From positions 1 through 64,000 of the forward strand of contig NZ_JAGIYQ010000008.1 of the NCBI RefSeq assembly GCF_017814275.1: a stretch of 64,000 bases of DNA, given 5' to 3'. Origin of the DNA: Gottfriedia endophytica (lineage in GTDB: Bacteria > Bacillota > Bacilli > Bacillales > Bacillaceae_G). The notes beneath the pieces were generated by a model. It searched no databases. It saw only the letters and a list, made by a program, of their open reading frames with translations, and had not been told where the DNA came from. The first letter of the stretch is position 1. Each line of letters begins with the position of its first letter. Positions 10,257 through 26,768 of the stretch are shown piece after piece. A program made the position numbers and the translations under genes.

Positions 10257-10822
10257 TGACAAATCTTGCTGTGTTTGCATCTGGAAATGGTAGTAATTTT
10301 CAAGCCATTATCAATGCAATTAACGCTAATGAGTTAAGAGCTAAAATTTGCTTGTTAGTATGTGACAAGAGAGATGCTTATTCGATCGAACGTGCCAAAC
10401 AAGCTGGAATACCAACCTTTGTTTTTACTGCGAAAGAGTATGAAAGTAAAGCTGCATATGAGCAAGAAATAGTAACCATTTTACAAGAGAATAAAGTTGA
10501 CCTTATTGCTCTTGCAGGCTTTATGAGACTAATAGGACCGACATTATTAGAGGCATTTCGCGGGAAAATCGTCAATATTCACCCTTCTTTTCTACCATTA
10601 TTTCCAGGGAAAGACGCAGTTGGACAAGCTTTGCACGCAAATGTAGAAAAGACTGGTGTGACAGTGCATTTTGTCGATGAGGGAATGGATACTGGCCCAA
10701 TTATTTCTCAGCAGGAAATTGACATTACACTTGGTGAAACAAGAGAATCACTAGAGAAAAAGATTCATGATGTAGAACATGAATTATATGTAAAAACTTT
10801 ACAATCATTGATTCATATATAG
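10256..10822 (+). CDS. purN: Phosphoribosylglycinamide formyltransferase PurN
   Basis: Transfers a formyl group from 10-formyl-tetrahydrofolate to GAR. The 188-residue product has the N-terminal VFASGNGSNFQAI nucleotide-binding turn and the catalytic segment IHPSFLPLFPG near residue 106, with the conserved Asp in VDEGMDTGPI near 140. It follows purM by a one-base overlap. A 55-base gap then leads to purH. Confidence 0.97.
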   Translation: MTNLAVFASGNGSNFQAIINAINANELRAKICLLVCDKRDAYSIERAKQAGIPTFVFTAKEYESKAAYEQEIVTILQENKVDLIALAGFMRLIGPTLLEAFRGKIVNIHPSFLPLFPGKDAVGQALHANVEKTGVTVHFVDEGMDTGPIISQQEIDITLGETRESLEKKIHDVEHELYVKTLQSLIHI

Positions 10823-10877
10823 AGAAAAGTAATTTACAAGCTACCAATCAATCATTTTCATTTAAGGGGAGAGCAAG

Positions 10878-12413
10878 ATGAAAAAACGTGCATTAGTAAG
10901 TGTTTCTGATAAAAATGGAATTATTGAGTTTGTAACTGGTTTAATTGGGCAGGGGTTTGAAGTAATTTCAACTGGTGGTACACATAAATTACTTCAAGAT
11001 GCTGGCTTGGACGTAATTGGAATTTCAGACGTAACAAAATTTCCAGAAATAATGGATGGCCGTGTGAAAACATTACACCCAAGTATTCATGGTGGATTAT
11101 TAGGTGTCCGTTCAAACGAAGAGCATATGCGTCAAATGAATGAACTTGGAATTCAACCAATTGATTTAGTCTGTGTAAATTTATATCCATTTAAAGAAAC
11201 AATTATGAAATCGGATGTCACTTTTGAAGATGCAATTGAAAACATCGATATCGGTGGACCAACAATGCTTCGTTCAGCTGCTAAAAATCATGAGTTCGTA
11301 TCTGTGGTTGTTGATCCAGCTGACTATGAAGTGATTTTAAATGAACTGAATGAAAATGGTGGCGTTTCTCTTGAAACAAATCGTCGTTTAGCTGCTAAAG
11401 TGTTCCGTCACACTGCAGCTTATGATTCATTAATTTCAAATTACTTAACTGAGCAAGTAGGGGAAGAAAATCCTGAAAGCTATACAGTTACTTATGAATT
11501 AAAGCAATCTTTACGTTACGGAGAAAACCCTCATCAAAAGGCAACTTTCTATCGTGCACCAATGCCAACTACATCATCTATTGCATATGCTAATCAGCTT
11601 CATGGAAAAGAACTTTCTTATAACAATATAAATGATGCAAACGAGGCATTAAATATTGTTCGTGAATTTGAAGGTCCTGCAGTTGTAGCAGTTAAACATA
11701 TGAATCCATGTGGAGTTGGAGAAGGAACTACGATTGAAGAGGCTTATGACCGTGCATATGCAGCTGATCCAGTATCAATTTTTGGAGGGATTTTAGCAGT
11801 CAATCGCGAAGTTGATGAGGCAACTGCTCGTAAAATGCATGAGTTATTTTTAGAAATCATCATTGCTCCTTCATTCTCGAAAGAAGCGTTAGAAGTATTA
11901 ACAAGCAAAAAGAACTTACGTTTATTAACAATCGACTTAGACACTACACCTAAATTTGCTTCAAAATTAACAACAGTTCATGGTGGATTACTTCGTCAAG
12001 ATATGGATACACTTGGTTTTGAAGATGCAACGATTACAATTCCAACAAAACGCCAACCTACTGAAGAAGAGTGGGAGAACTTAAAGCTTGGTTGGAAGGT
12101 CGTTAAACATGTTAAATCGAATGCAATTGTACTTGCAAAAGATCATATGACGATTGGTGTTGGTGCTGGTCAAATGAATCGTGTTGGAGCAGCGAAAATT
12201 GCAATTGAACAAGCTGGTGAAAAATCAAAAGGTTCTGCTTTAGCATCAGATGCATTCTTCCCAATGGATGATACTGTTGAAGCGGCAGCAAAAGCTGGAA
12301 TTACTGCAATTATTCAACCTGGTGGTTCAGTTCGTGATGAGGATTCAATTAAGAAGGCTGATGAATATGGAATCACAATGGTCTTCACAGGAATTCGCCA
12401 CTTTAAACATTAA
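10878..12413 (+). CDS. purH: Bifunctional AICAR transformylase / IMP cyclohydrolase PurH
   Basis: Carries out the last two steps to IMP. The 511-residue protein has an N-terminal MGS-like cyclohydrolase domain (about 1-190, with STGGTHKLL and [10 protein letters not shown]) and a C-terminal transformylase domain, including KHMNPCGVG near 273 and SDAFFPMDD near 455. The ribosome site is AAGGGGAG. Length and order are standard. Confidence 0.98.
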   Translation: MKKRALVSVSDKNGIIEFVTGLIGQGFEVISTGGTHKLLQDAGLDVIGISDVTKFPEIMDGRVKTLHPSIHGGLLGVRSNEEHMRQMNELGIQPIDLVCVNLYPFKETIMKSDVTFEDAIENIDIGGPTMLRSAAKNHEFVSVVVDPADYEVILNELNENGGVSLETNRRLAAKVFRHTAAYDSLISNYLTEQVGEENPESYTVTYELKQSLRYGENPHQKATFYRAPMPTTSSIAYANQLHGKELSYNNINDANEALNIVREFEGPAVVAVKHMNPCGVGEGTTIEEAYDRAYAADPVSIFGGILAVNREVDEATARKMHELFLEIIIAPSFSKEALEVLTSKKNLRLLTIDLDTTPKFASKLTTVHGGLLRQDMDTLGFEDATITIPTKRQPTEEEWENLKLGWKVVKHVKSNAIVLAKDHMTIGVGAGQMNRVGAAKIAIEQAGEKSKGSALASDAFFPMDDTVEAAAKAGITAIIQPGGSVRDEDSIKKADEYGITMVFTGIRHFKH

Positions 12414-12420
12414 TTCTTAA

Positions 12421-13698
<1,278 letters not shown>

Positions 13699-13701
13699 CA
13701 T

Positions 13702-13742
13702 AAAGAAAAAGATAGCATACAAAAGTGTGCTATCTTTTTCTC
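13702..13742 (+). terminator. Terminator of the purine operon
   Basis: AAAAAGATAGCATAC and GTGTGCTATCTTTTT form a stem around an AAAA loop, ending in a T-rich tail. The A-tract on the other side would let it also work on the minus strand. Confidence 0.9.
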
Positions 13743-13840
13743 TGTATATAGATGTTTTTCTTTATTAAAAATGTCTATATTTTTTAAGAACAAACGTTCT
13801 GTTGTTTCTGTACTTTTCTAAACAAATTTGATAAAGTTAA

Positions 13841-14092
13841 TTATGAAGGTTGTACAATTTCTTCTATATCATCTTCTGATTTGTCCATCATAACCATACA
13901 TCTTTTACAGAGAGCCGTCATTGGACAGAAGCGAAGAATTCCTTCCCCAATTCTCATCGCACTCATTATAACCAAGAATAGTACAGAAAAATTACAATTT
14001 CGACGTGTTAATTTTGAGGAAGCATAGGCTAAAATAGTAAAGCCGATTGTAATACGAATAAGTGCATTAAAAATACTAATGTTAGGTTTCAA
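13841..14092 (-). CDS. Small membrane protein, DUF2892 (YgaP-like) family
   Basis: A short protein of about 83 residues with two hydrophobic segments (LIRITIGFTILAYAS and SVLFLVIMSAMRIGEGI), then FCPMTALCKRC and an acidic tail. The layout and the cysteine-containing CP..ALC segment match DUF2892 membrane proteins, found alone or fused to rhodanese domains. The start is set at a TTG codon at 14092, which has AGGAGTG just upstream. An ATG 36 bases earlier has no ribosome site. It is a single gene, convergent with purD. Function unknown. Confidence 0.75.
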   Translation of the reverse strand: MKPNISIFNALIRITIGFTILAYASSKLTRRNCNFSVLFLVIMSAMRIGEGILRFCPMTALCKRCMVMMDKSEDDIEEIVQPS

Positions 14093-14374
14093 ACTATTCA
14101 CTCCTATTCCAAAGGTCAAGTAATTCATTTATTACTCTAGAGTAGTTTAGCCTACCGAAATAAAAATATGCTCAACCTATCCATTTCCATATATAATAAG
14201 AAAGTTGGAATTTCATCTATCATAGCTGAAGTGGAAACCTACAAACTCCTTTTTAAATGACAACTACGTTTACAAAAACGGCTAAAATGTAAGATGAAAT
14301 TACTTGAAATTTAATATAAATATCAATTAATAAAATAGAAAATGTAATAAAATCGAAAAGTACGGAGGATTAAG

Positions 14375-15070
14375 ATGTACGATTATAGACAATGGAAGCA
14401 TGTCTTCAAATTAGATCCCAACAAAGAAATATCAGATGAAGTGTTAGAGCAACTATGCGAATCAGGTACCGATGCAATAATTGTTGGAGGTACAGATGGA
14501 GTGACATTAGATGATACTCTTTCATTGTTAGTAAGAATTCGCCGTTACGCAGTACCTGTCGTACTTGAAGTTTCAAATCTCGATGCAATAACACCTGGTT
14601 ATGATTTTTATTTTATCCCTTCAGTTTTAAATAGTTTTGAATCAAAATGGATTATTGGAAATCATCAACAAGCAATGAAAGAATTTGGCCATCTTGTACA
14701 CGACGATGAAGTTGTGATGGAAGGTTACTGTATCTTAAATCCAGACAGCAAGGTTGCGAAATTAACAAACGCAAATTGTGAACAATCAATAGAAGACGTT
14801 GTCGCATTCGCTCAGGTAGCTGAAAAACTATTAAATTTACCTATTTTTTATATAGAGTATAGCGGTACATATGGTTCCGTTGAATTAGTAAAAGAAGTAT
14901 CGAACGAGTTAAATAAGACAACTTTATTTTATGGAGGCGGAATTACTACTCCAGAACAGGCAATTGAAATGAGTCAGTATGCAAATACAATCGTAGTTGG
15001 TAACGTTATATATAGCAACCTAAAGGCAGCATTACAAACAGTACAAGCTATTAAGAAAGGAGAAAACTAG
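14375..15070 (+). CDS. pcrB: Heptaprenylglyceryl phosphate synthase PcrB
   Basis: A TIM-barrel prenyltransferase joining heptaprenyl diphosphate to glycerol-1-phosphate, giving an archaeal-type ether lipid precursor in Bacillus. The 231-residue product has the family pattern [11 protein letters not shown] near residue 37, the segment [10 protein letters not shown] near 163, and the phosphate-binding end YGGGI...A..IVVGN near 192-215. The ribosome site is ACGGAGG, and it directly abuts pcrA. Confidence 0.95.
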   Translation: MYDYRQWKHVFKLDPNKEISDEVLEQLCESGTDAIIVGGTDGVTLDDTLSLLVRIRRYAVPVVLEVSNLDAITPGYDFYFIPSVLNSFESKWIIGNHQQAMKEFGHLVHDDEVVMEGYCILNPDSKVAKLTNANCEQSIEDVVAFAQVAEKLLNLPIFYIEYSGTYGSVELVKEVSNELNKTTLFYGGGITTPEQAIEMSQYANTIVVGNVIYSNLKAALQTVQAIKKGEN

Positions 15071-19271
<4,201 letters not shown>

Positions 19272-19277
19272 AATTTA

Positions 19278-20471
19278 ATGAAGAAGTTTGTAGGAATACT
19301 ACTCGGCTTAGTTTTAGTACTTTCAGGATGTTCAACCTCATTGCAAGATAATAATAAGGTTGTTCAAGACAATAAAAATAAACAACAAAATGCGATCATA
19401 CCGAAATACTCAATTTCGAGCGATTATTATAAAACGATCTTACCTTATAAACCAAGTACGACAAGAGGTTTAATTGTAAGCGATATTGGAAATCGATTAG
19501 ATATTGATGAATTTGAACAAGGATTAATGAGAATTTCGAGTCAGCAGTTTCCAATAAAGGACTATCTTTATCAAGATGGCCAATTATTGGATAAGAGCGT
19601 AGTCCAATCATGGTTAAAAAGAAAATATACTCCTCAAGAGTATAAGGCTGACTTAGCTAATTTAAAAAAATTTGATCCAACTGCTACACTTATTAACGAT
19701 GGATTAAACCCAATTTCAACAGATACAGTAAAACTATCAGCGGATCAACAAGCACAAAAAGCACCAATTTATTTAAATCATATATTAGAACAAGATTATT
19801 TAAAGAAAAATGGTAATGAGGTTAAAGTAGCAGGTGTATCAATTGGACTAGCGATGAACTCAATTTATTATTACACAGAAGAGCATGGTTATCCTCGTGA
19901 ACGCGATATTCCTCAATCAGAGATGTTAAAACAAGGAAAAGACATGGCGCAGCAAATCTTAACAAGATTACGTAGTATGCCGCAGTTTAAAGATATTCCA
20001 ATCACATTCGGTATTTTCCGCCAATCGAGTCGAGACTCTGTAGTTCCTGGTTCATTTATCGTTAAAACGGATGTATCTGGTTCTGACAGTACGATTGGAA
20101 GCTGGGATAAAATAGATGAAAAATATTATTTATTCCCTTCAGCTCAGGCAACTGCAGATCATCGTGATGATGCAATGAAAATAATGAATTTTAAAACTGA
20201 CATTGAGTCTTACTTCCCTAACTACACAGGTGTTGTAGCTAAAGGATTTTATAAAGATAATGAATTAGCCAATCTGACGATAGACATTCCGATGCAATTT
20301 TATGGAAAATCAGAAGTAATTGCATTTACTCAATACGTAACAGGGCTAGTAATGGAGTACTTCCCTTCGTATTTGAAGGTGCAAGTAAATATCTCATCAG
20401 TAGACAGACCAGAAGCGTTGATTGTAAAAGATGTTAATGCTGATAAACCGTATGTTCATATCTTTGATTAA
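19278..20471 (+). CDS. camS: CamS-family lipoprotein
   Basis: A secreted, lipid-anchored protein of 397 residues: the signal peptide MKKFVGILLGLVLVLSGC has a lipobox ending at Cys18, followed by a low-complexity N/Q/K linker. The body matches the CamS sex-pheromone-precursor family (YerH in B. subtilis), found immediately after ligA in many Firmicutes. Its exact role is unclear. It lies six bases after ligA, so it is the last gene of the pcrB-pcrA-ligA-camS operon. Confidence 0.93.
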   Translation: MKKFVGILLGLVLVLSGCSTSLQDNNKVVQDNKNKQQNAIIPKYSISSDYYKTILPYKPSTTRGLIVSDIGNRLDIDEFEQGLMRISSQQFPIKDYLYQDGQLLDKSVVQSWLKRKYTPQEYKADLANLKKFDPTATLINDGLNPISTDTVKLSADQQAQKAPIYLNHILEQDYLKKNGNEVKVAGVSIGLAMNSIYYYTEEHGYPRERDIPQSEMLKQGKDMAQQILTRLRSMPQFKDIPITFGIFRQSSRDSVVPGSFIVKTDVSGSDSTIGSWDKIDEKYYLFPSAQATADHRDDAMKIMNFKTDIESYFPNYTGVVAKGFYKDNELANLTIDIPMQFYGKSEVIAFTQYVTGLVMEYFPSYLKVQVNISSVDRPEALIVKDVNADKPYVHIFD

Positions 20472-20477
20472 TTAAGA

Positions 20478-20506
20478 AGAAAGAGAGAGATCTCTTTCTT
20501 TTTTTT
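20478..20506 (+). terminator. Terminator after camS
   Basis: AGAAAGAGA and TCTCTTTCT form a stem around GAGA, followed by eight T. Confidence 0.9.
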
Positions 20507-20521
20507 GTCTGTTTTCGTATA

Positions 20522-20717
20522 CATTGTTGCTATTACAGTATGTGTAAGTTGATTGGAACGTAGGGATGCTCGCTTTCCTTGGGGCGTGAGCTGAGCCTCC
20601 TCGTCTCAAAGGCTCCTGTGGGGTCTCAGCCTTCCCGCATCTCCCACAGGAACCTGACATCCTTCCGTTCCAATCAACTTCTGTCTTTTAAATTACATAA
20701 CCTAAAAGAACCAATCT
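20522..20717 (-). repeat. MITE-like hairpin repeat, copy 2 (subtype A, inverted)
   Basis: The same element as at 242, in reverse orientation, with ends ATTGTTGCTATT and CTAAAAGAACCAATCT. The inner arms are GTAAGTTGATTGGAACG and CGTTCCAATCAACTT. This copy has the pairing CCTGTGGG with CCCACAGG in its core. It lies between the camS terminator and the pruA promoter. Confidence 0.85.
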
Positions 20718-20860
20718 TTAAAAAAGAGCCTTTTTTTGATTAGATTCGGATAATTTCACAAATAATTGGATAGGTAAATATTGCCATTCCGAAATTATTT
20801 CTCCAATGCCTGTCGGGGATAAGCAGGTTACTTTCGCATTTCTTATTATTTTACAAAAAT

Positions 20861-20874
20861 TGAAAGCGCTTATC
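20861..20874 (+). promoter_or_regulatory. Candidate cre (CcpA) site
   Basis: TGAAAGCGCTTATC resembles the catabolite-responsive element consensus (TGNAANCGNTNNCA), differing at the last position. It lies three bases upstream of the -35 box of pruA, so catabolite control of glutamate-semialdehyde oxidation is plausible. Confidence 0.55.
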
Positions 20875-20876
20875 CA

Positions 20877-20905
20877 TTGAACAAATTTACTTAATCATGT
20901 AAGAT
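20877..20905 (+). promoter_or_regulatory. SigA-type promoter of pruA
   Basis: TTGAAC at 20877-20882 and TAAGAT at 20900-20905 are 17 bases apart. A leader of about 100 bases follows to the ATG. No SigL -24/-12 pattern is seen here, unlike rocD. Confidence 0.6.
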
Positions 20906-21008
20906 GTGATTGTGAAGTTTTTTTATTTTTTGGGGAGAAAGAAAAACTAGCTCATGATTAGATAAATTACTAGGTTGCTAGTTTCATTTTGAGAGGGGGA
21001 TTTTTACA

Positions 21009-22556
21009 ATGGTAGTACCATACAAACACGAACCATTTACAAATTATGGTTCACAAGAAAATCAAGACTTATATAAAGCTGGATTAGAAACAGTATCATC
21101 TTACTTAGGTGAAAAGTACCCATTAATCATTGGTGGAGAGCGTATTTTCACAGAAGACCAAATTGTTTCTGTAAATCCATCAAATCATAAAGAAGTAATT
21201 GGATCAGTTTCAAAAGCTAGCCGTGAGTTAGCTGAAAAAGCAATGCAAGTTGCTGATACTACATTCAATACTTGGAAGAAAGTAAAAGCAGAAGTACGTG
21301 CTGATATTTTATTCCGAGCTGCTGCTATTATTCGTCGCCGTAAAGAAGAATTCTCTGCTCTTTTAACAAAAGAAGCTGGTAAACCTTGGAATGAAGCAGA
21401 TGCTGATACTGCTGAAGCTATCGACTTTTTAGAGTTTTATGCTCGCCAAATGCTATCTTTAAAAGATGGTATTAAAGTTGAAAGCCGTCCAGGTGAATAT
21501 AATCGTTTCAACTACATTCCATTAGGTGTTGGTGTTGTTATTTCACCATGGAACTTCCCGTTTGCTATTATGGCTGGTACAACTGTAGCTGCTGTAGTTA
21601 CTGGTAACACAGTACTATTAAAACCTGCAAGTACAACTCCTGTAGTTGCTTATAAATTTATCGAAGTATTAGAAGAAGCTGGATTACCTGCTGGCGTAGT
21701 AAACTTCGTTCCAGGAAGTGGAGCTGAAGTTGGAGATTACTTAGTTGATCATCCACGTACACGCTTCATCAGCTTTACAGGTTCAAAAGATGTAGGTCTT
21801 CGTATTTACGAACGTGCTTCTAAAGTAAATCCTGGTCAAATTTGGTTAAAACGTGTAATCGCTGAAATGGGCGGTAAAGATACAATCGTTGTAGATAAAG
21901 AAGCTGATTTAGAATTAGCTGCTAAATCAATCGTTGCATCAGCATTCGGTTTCTCTGGTCAAAAATGTTCTGCATGTTCTCGTGCAGTAATCCACCAAGA
22001 TGTATATGACCAAGTGTTAGCTCGTTCAATTGAATTAACAAACGAATTAACTATAGGTAACCCTGAAGAACGCACTATTAACATGGGTCCTGTAAATGAC
22101 CAAGCTGCATTTAACAAAGTAATGAGCTATGTGGCAATTGGTAGAGAAGAAGGACGCGTTGTTACTGGTGGAGAAGGAGACGACTCTACAGGCTGGTTCA
22201 TTAAACCAACAATCGTTGCTGATGTAGCTGAAGATGCTCGCTTAATGAAAGAAGAAATCTTCGGACCAGTTGTTGCATTCTGTAAAGCAAATGACTTCGA
22301 TCATGCTCTTGAAATTGCAAACAACACTGAGTACGGTTTAACTGGAGCAGTTATTACAAATAACCGTGCAAATATTGAAAAAGCACGTGAAGAATTCCAC
22401 GTTGGTAACCTTTACTTCAACCGTGGATGTACTGGTGCAATCGTTGGATACCAACCATTTGGTGGATTCAACATGTCAGGTACAGATTCTAAAGCTGGTG
22501 GCCCTGACTACTTAGTACTTCACATGCAAGGTAAAACAACATCTGAAATGTTATAA
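21009..22556 (+). CDS. pruA: L-glutamate gamma-semialdehyde dehydrogenase (RocA/PruA)
   Basis: Oxidises glutamate semialdehyde (pyrroline-5-carboxylate) to glutamate with NAD, the shared last step of proline and ornithine breakdown. The 515-residue aldehyde dehydrogenase has the general-base segment AEMGGKD near residue 288, the catalytic Cys in [13 protein letters not shown] near 320, and [12 protein letters not shown] near 178. The ribosome site is GAGAGGGGG. It is monocistronic with its own terminator. It complements rocD at 61823, which makes its substrate. Codon usage looks biased toward highly expressed genes. Confidence 0.96.
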   Translation: MVVPYKHEPFTNYGSQENQDLYKAGLETVSSYLGEKYPLIIGGERIFTEDQIVSVNPSNHKEVIGSVSKASRELAEKAMQVADTTFNTWKKVKAEVRADILFRAAAIIRRRKEEFSALLTKEAGKPWNEADADTAEAIDFLEFYARQMLSLKDGIKVESRPGEYNRFNYIPLGVGVVISPWNFPFAIMAGTTVAAVVTGNTVLLKPASTTPVVAYKFIEVLEEAGLPAGVVNFVPGSGAEVGDYLVDHPRTRFISFTGSKDVGLRIYERASKVNPGQIWLKRVIAEMGGKDTIVVDKEADLELAAKSIVASAFGFSGQKCSACSRAVIHQDVYDQVLARSIELTNELTIGNPEERTINMGPVNDQAAFNKVMSYVAIGREEGRVVTGGEGDDSTGWFIKPTIVADVAEDARLMKEEIFGPVVAFCKANDFDHALEIANNTEYGLTGAVITNNRANIEKAREEFHVGNLYFNRGCTGAIVGYQPFGGFNMSGTDSKAGGPDYLVLHMQGKTTSEML

Positions 22557-22567
22557 GATTAAGAGTA

Positions 22568-22600
22568 AAGGCTCTTCCATTTGGAAGAGTCTTTTTTTAT
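22568..22600 (+). terminator. Terminator after pruA
   Basis: GGCTCTTCC and GGAAGAGTC pair around ATTT, followed by seven T. Confidence 0.9.
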
Positions 22601-22623
22601 ACTAAGATAAAAAAGGTGGCGAA

Positions 22624-23151
22624 ATGAATATGAGTATATTAAGAAAAATTATTGACTTAACAGAATCGATTCCTCTTGGCGAAAGGGACGACTGGGATCA
22701 ATACTTTTTAGGACAGGCTTATATTACTTCGTTACGTTCTACTTGTGGTAGTCGCCGGGTAGGTGCAGTGATCGTAAGTAATAATCGAATCATTGCGTCC
22801 GGTTATAATGGTTATCCAAAAGGAGCAAAGCATTGTATTGAAGGTGGATGCCCACGTTTTGTTGCTCGCCAAGAAGGTTTGATCGAAAGTGGAAAGTATT
22901 CGGAAGACTATCCATGTGATGCGTTTCATGCGGAGGAAAATGCCATTTATCAGCTAGTTCAATCTGGTATCCAAAAAACAAAAGAAGATGAATGGATAAT
23001 GTATTGTACAACTGCACCATGTAGAGCATGCGCAAAAATGATTAATGGAGCGGGAATTACTCGCGTTGTTTACTTTGAAGGATATCCAGATACTTATTCG
23101 ATCAATTATTTTGAACAGTATAATGTTAAGTTGGAAAAAATTGAGTGTTAA
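22624..23151 (+). CDS. Deoxycytidylate deaminase-like zinc enzyme
   Basis: A 175-residue member of the CDA/dCMP deaminase fold. The zinc site is visible as HAEENA near residue 101 (His ligand and catalytic Glu) and PCRACAKM near 137 (two Cys ligands). An upstream STCGSRRVGAVIV segment resembles ComEB and dCMP deaminases. It probably deaminates dCMP or a related nucleotide; the exact substrate is not shown. AAAGGTGG precedes ATG 22624; an in-frame ATG at 22630 is also possible. It stands alone between pruA and a repeat. Confidence 0.85.
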   Translation: MNMSILRKIIDLTESIPLGERDDWDQYFLGQAYITSLRSTCGSRRVGAVIVSNNRIIASGYNGYPKGAKHCIEGGCPRFVARQEGLIESGKYSEDYPCDAFHAEENAIYQLVQSGIQKTKEDEWIMYCTTAPCRACAKMINGAGITRVVYFEGYPDTYSINYFEQYNVKLEKIEC

Positions 23152-23258
23152 ATAAGTTAAGAATTCAAACAAACGTTTGAATGAAATTGGTGTCGCTAGT
23201 GTCGCAAAGTTCTATTTAATTTCAGTGAAAATTAGGGTCCGCAACATGTAATTAAAAA

Positions 23259-23443
23259 ATTGTTGCTTTGAGATTTTTAATTATAAAGATAGAAGTTGAT
23301 TACAATGGAAGGTGCGAGACTCCTGTGGGAATAGCGGTAAGGCAGAGACCCCACAGGCTTGCCGAGGAGGCTCAGCTCACGCCCCACGGAAAGGGAGCAA
23401 CCTGGAGTTGTAATCAACCAACGCATTCTAAAATAGCAACAAT
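23259..23443 (+). repeat. MITE-like hairpin repeat, copy 3 (subtype B)
   Basis: The ends ATTGTTGCTTTGAGA and TCTAAAATAGCAACAAT form near-perfect terminal inverted repeats, the best preserved of the five copies. In the core CCTGTGGG pairs exactly with CCCACAGG. It lies between the deaminase gene and gatC. A 78-codon ORF through it is an artefact. Confidence 0.9.
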
Positions 23444-23561
23444 GTATATATTAATAAAGTATTTTTTTATAGGTACACTTAGTATTGTTGCCGATATGCC
23501 TTGAAATTTGGTATTATCAGTATATTGTATGATGTGCGAAATAATATGGAGGTGCAAGTTA

Positions 23562-23852
23562 ATGTCAAAGATTACAATGGATGAAGTAAAGCACGTTGCT
23601 CATTTAGCACGTTTAGCAGTTACTGAAGAAGAAGCGGAGAAGTTTGCAAAACAGTTAGGCGCAATTATTGAATTTGCTGAGGAATTAAATGAATTAGATA
23701 CAACGAATGTAAAACCAACTACGCATGTCTTAAAAATGCGTAATATTATGCGTGAAGACAAGCCGGCTAAAGGTTTACCTTTAGAAGACGTACTAAAAAA
23801 TGCGCCAGACCATCAAGATGGCCAAATTAAAGTGCCAACAATTTTAGAATAA
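23562..23852 (+). CDS. gatC: Asp-tRNA(Asn)/Glu-tRNA(Gln) amidotransferase subunit GatC
   Basis: The small 96-residue subunit that stabilises GatA in the transamidosome making Gln-tRNA(Gln) by the indirect route. It has the conserved N-terminal [15 protein letters not shown] helix and RNIMREDKP near residue 67. The start ATG 23562 follows TGGAGGTG. Upstream in-frame codons have no ribosome site. It lies 15 bases before gatA. Confidence 0.96.
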   Translation: MSKITMDEVKHVAHLARLAVTEEEAEKFAKQLGAIIEFAEELNELDTTNVKPTTHVLKMRNIMREDKPAKGLPLEDVLKNAPDHQDGQIKVPTILE

Positions 23853-23867
23853 GGGAGGGAATACGTC

Positions 23868-25322
23868 ATGTCATTATTTGAATATACGGTTTCAGGATTA
23901 CATAGTAAGCTAAAAAATAAAGAAATCAAAGTTGAAGAATTAGTAAATGAATCATTTGATCGTATTTCTTCTGTTGATGGAGAAGTAAAATCATTTTTAA
24001 CGCTAAATGAAGAGCAAGCGCATTTGCAAGCGAAGGCTTTAGATGAAAAACCTTGGGATGAGTCTCGCGGTTTATTAGCAGGTATGCCAATTGGTGTGAA
24101 AGATAATATCGTAACTAAAGGTTTACGTACAACTTGTGCGAGTAAAATTTTAGAAAACTTTGACCCAATTTATAATGCAACAGTTGTAAATAAATTAGCG
24201 CAAGCTGAAGCAATTACAATTGGTAAATTAAACATGGATGAGTTTGCAATGGGATCTTCTAATGAAAATTCTGCATTTGGCGGAACTCGCAATCCCTGGA
24301 ATACTGATTACGTGCCAGGAGGAAGTAGTGGTGGTTCAGCAGCATCAGTTGCAGCTGGAGAAGTATTATTTTCTTTAGGATCTGATACTGGTGGTTCTAT
24401 TCGTCAACCAGCATCATTCTGTGGCGTAGTTGGATTAAAACCTACATATGGCCGTGTTTCACGTTTTGGATTAGTTGCATTTGCATCATCCCTTGATCAA
24501 ATTGGTCCAATCACACGTAATGTAGAAGACAATGCGTTATTATTAGAAGCAATTTCAGGATTAGATGCAAGTGATTCTACTTCTGCAAACGTAGAAGTAC
24601 CTTCATTTATAAAAGCATTAACTGGAGATGTTAAAGGTTTACGTATTGCTGTTCCAAAAGAATACTTAGGTGAAGGTGTTGGCGAAGCGGCTCGTGCATC
24701 TGTAATGGCAGCGTTAAAATTACTAGAAAGCCTTGGAGCAACTTGGGAAGAAGTAACGTTACCACATTCTAAATATGCATTAGCAACTTACTATTTATTA
24801 GCATCATCTGAAGCTTCAGCTAACTTAGCTCGTTTCGATGGTATTCGCTATGGTCACCGTTCTGACAATGCAGAAAACCTTGTAGATTTATATAAACAAT
24901 CAAGAAGCGAAGGCTTTGGTGATGAAGTAAAACGTCGTATTATGCTTGGAACTTATGCATTAAGTTCAGGTTACTATGATGCGTATTATAAAAAAGCACA
25001 ACAAGCTCGTACGTTAATTAAAGAAGACTTCGAAAAAGTTTTCGAAAACTATGATGTAATTATTGGACCTACAACTCCAACACCTGCTTTCAAAGTAGGA
25101 GAGAAGTCTAGTGATCCATTAACAATGTATGCAAATGATATTTTAACAATTCCGGTTAACCTTGCAGGTGTTCCAGCGATTTCAGTTCCATGTGGTTTCC
25201 ATGAAGGTTTACCACTAGGATTACAAATCATTGGTAAACATTTTGATGAGTCTACAATTTACCGTGTTGCACATGCATACGAGCAAGCAACTGATTTTAC
25301 AAAACAAAGACCACAACTGTAA
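23868..25322 (+). CDS. gatA: Amidotransferase subunit GatA
   Basis: The glutaminase subunit of the amidotransferase, from the amidase-signature family. In the 484-residue product the Ser-cisSer-Lys triad is visible: Lys in [10 protein letters not shown] near residue 78, and the glycine/serine-rich signature [15 protein letters not shown] with [12 protein letters not shown] near 150-180. The ribosome site is AAGGGAGGG. The second gene of gatCAB. Confidence 0.97.
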   Translation: MSLFEYTVSGLHSKLKNKEIKVEELVNESFDRISSVDGEVKSFLTLNEEQAHLQAKALDEKPWDESRGLLAGMPIGVKDNIVTKGLRTTCASKILENFDPIYNATVVNKLAQAEAITIGKLNMDEFAMGSSNENSAFGGTRNPWNTDYVPGGSSGGSAASVAAGEVLFSLGSDTGGSIRQPASFCGVVGLKPTYGRVSRFGLVAFASSLDQIGPITRNVEDNALLLEAISGLDASDSTSANVEVPSFIKALTGDVKGLRIAVPKEYLGEGVGEAARASVMAALKLLESLGATWEEVTLPHSKYALATYYLLASSEASANLARFDGIRYGHRSDNAENLVDLYKQSRSEGFGDEVKRRIMLGTYALSSGYYDAYYKKAQQARTLIKEDFEKVFENYDVIIGPTTPTPAFKVGEKSSDPLTMYANDILTIPVNLAGVPAISVPCGFHEGLPLGLQIIGKHFDESTIYRVAHAYEQATDFTKQRPQL

Positions 25323-25337
25323 GGAGGCGCGGAAAAG

Positions 25338-26768
25338 ATGAACTTTGAAACGATTATCGGTTTAGAGGTACACGTTGAATTAAAAACAAAATCAAAAATC
25401 TTCTCACCAAGCCCAAATGAGTTTGGTGCAGAACCGAATACAAACACTGGTGTAATTGACCTTGGTTATCCTGGGGTATTACCAGTTTTAAATGAAGAAG
25501 CAGTTAACTTCGGAATGAAAGCTGCGATGGCATTAAACTGTCAAATCGCAACCGAAACAAAATTTGATCGTAAAAACTACTTTTATCCTGATAACCCAAA
25601 AGCTTATCAAATCTCTCAATTTGATAAACCAATCGGTGAGCATGGGTGGATTGAAATTGAAGTAGATGGCAAAAAGAAACGTATCGGTATTACACGTGTT
25701 CACTTAGAAGAAGATGCTGGTAAGCTGAACCATACAGACCAAGGCTATTCTTTAGTTGACTTTAACCGTCAAGGTACACCGTTAATCGAGATCGTATCTG
25801 AGCCAGACATTCGTACACCTGAAGAAGCATATGCTTACTTAGAAAAATTAAAATCAATTATTCAATATACTGGGGTTTCTGACGTGAAAATGGAAGAAGG
25901 ATCATTACGTTGTGATGCAAACATTTCATTACGTCCATTTGGCCAAGAAGAATTTGGAACAAAAGCAGAGTTAAAGAACTTAAACTCATTTGCTTATGTT
26001 CAAAAGGGTCTTGAGCACGAACAAGTTCGCCAAGAAAAAGTATTATTATCTGGTGGTATGATTCAACAAGAAACACGTCGTTATGATGAAGCAACAAAAA
26101 CAACGATTCTAATGCGTGTTAAAGAAGGATCTGATGATTACAGATACTTCCCAGAGCCAGATTTAGTAGAGCTTTATATTGATGATGAGTGGAAAGAACG
26201 CGTTCGTCAAAGCATTCCTGAGCTTCCAGATGCCCGTAAAAAACGTTATGTTGAAGAGTTAGGCTTACCTGCCTATGATGCAATGGTTCTAACATTAACA
26301 AAAGAAATGTCTGATTTCTTCGAAGCAACAATCAAAAATGATGCAGATGCAAAATTAACTTCAAACTGGTTAATGGGTGGAGTATCAGAATACTTAAATA
26401 AACATCAAAAAGAATTACATGAAGTAGCGTTAACTCCAGAAAACTTAGCGAGCATGATTAAGCTAATTGCAGATGGAACGATTTCATCTAAAATTGCGAA
26501 AAAAGTGTTCACTGAGCTAGTTGAAAAAGGTGGAGACGCAAACGAAATTGTAAAAGCGCAAGGACTAGTACAAATTTCTGACGAAGGCACTCTTCGGACA
26601 ATTGTCAATGAAACTCTTGACGCAAATCCACAATCCATTGAAGACTTTAAAAATGGTAAAGACCGTGCAATCGGCTTCCTTGTTGGTCAAATGATGAAAG
26701 CAACAAAAGGCCAAGCAAACCCACCATTACTAAATAAGATCTTAATGGAAGAAATCCAAAAAAGATAG
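25338..26768 (+). CDS. gatB: Amidotransferase subunit GatB
   Basis: Activates the tRNA-bound Glu or Asp with ATP and receives ammonia from GatA. The 476-residue product has [19 protein letters not shown] at the start, [19 protein letters not shown] near 76 and HLEEDAGK near 121, all hallmark GatB segments, plus a C-terminal helical YqeY-like tail. The ribosome site is AAGGAGG. The last gene of gatCAB. It is followed by a structured repeat and a terminator. Confidence 0.97.
   Translation: MNFETIIGLEVHVELKTKSKIFSPSPNEFGAEPNTNTGVIDLGYPGVLPVLNEEAVNFGMKAAMALNCQIATETKFDRKNYFYPDNPKAYQISQFDKPIGEHGWIEIEVDGKKKRIGITRVHLEEDAGKLNHTDQGYSLVDFNRQGTPLIEIVSEPDIRTPEEAYAYLEKLKSIIQYTGVSDVKMEEGSLRCDANISLRPFGQEEFGTKAELKNLNSFAYVQKGLEHEQVRQEKVLLSGGMIQQETRRYDEATKTTILMRVKEGSDDYRYFPEPDLVELYIDDEWKERVRQSIPELPDARKKRYVEELGLPAYDAMVLTLTKEMSDFFEATIKNDADAKLTSNWLMGGVSEYLNKHQKELHEVALTPENLASMIKLIADGTISSKIAKKVFTELVEKGGDANEIVKAQGLVQISDEGTLRTIVNETLDANPQSIEDFKNGKDRAIGFLVGQMMKATKGQANPPLLNKILMEEIQKR

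Noticed and set aside
20718-21008. SigL promoter for pruA
   Set aside because: This was expected by analogy with rocA of B. subtilis, but no TGGCAC-N5-TTGC pattern is present. A SigA-type promoter and a cre-like site are seen instead.
23268-23504. 78-codon plus-strand ORF over repeat copy 3
   Set aside because: It runs through the hairpin repeat, has no ribosome site, and its protein is of biased low-quality composition. The similar 72-codon ORF at 29011-29229 and the 62-codon minus-strand ORF at 20472-20660 also lie on repeat copies and are rejected for the same reason.
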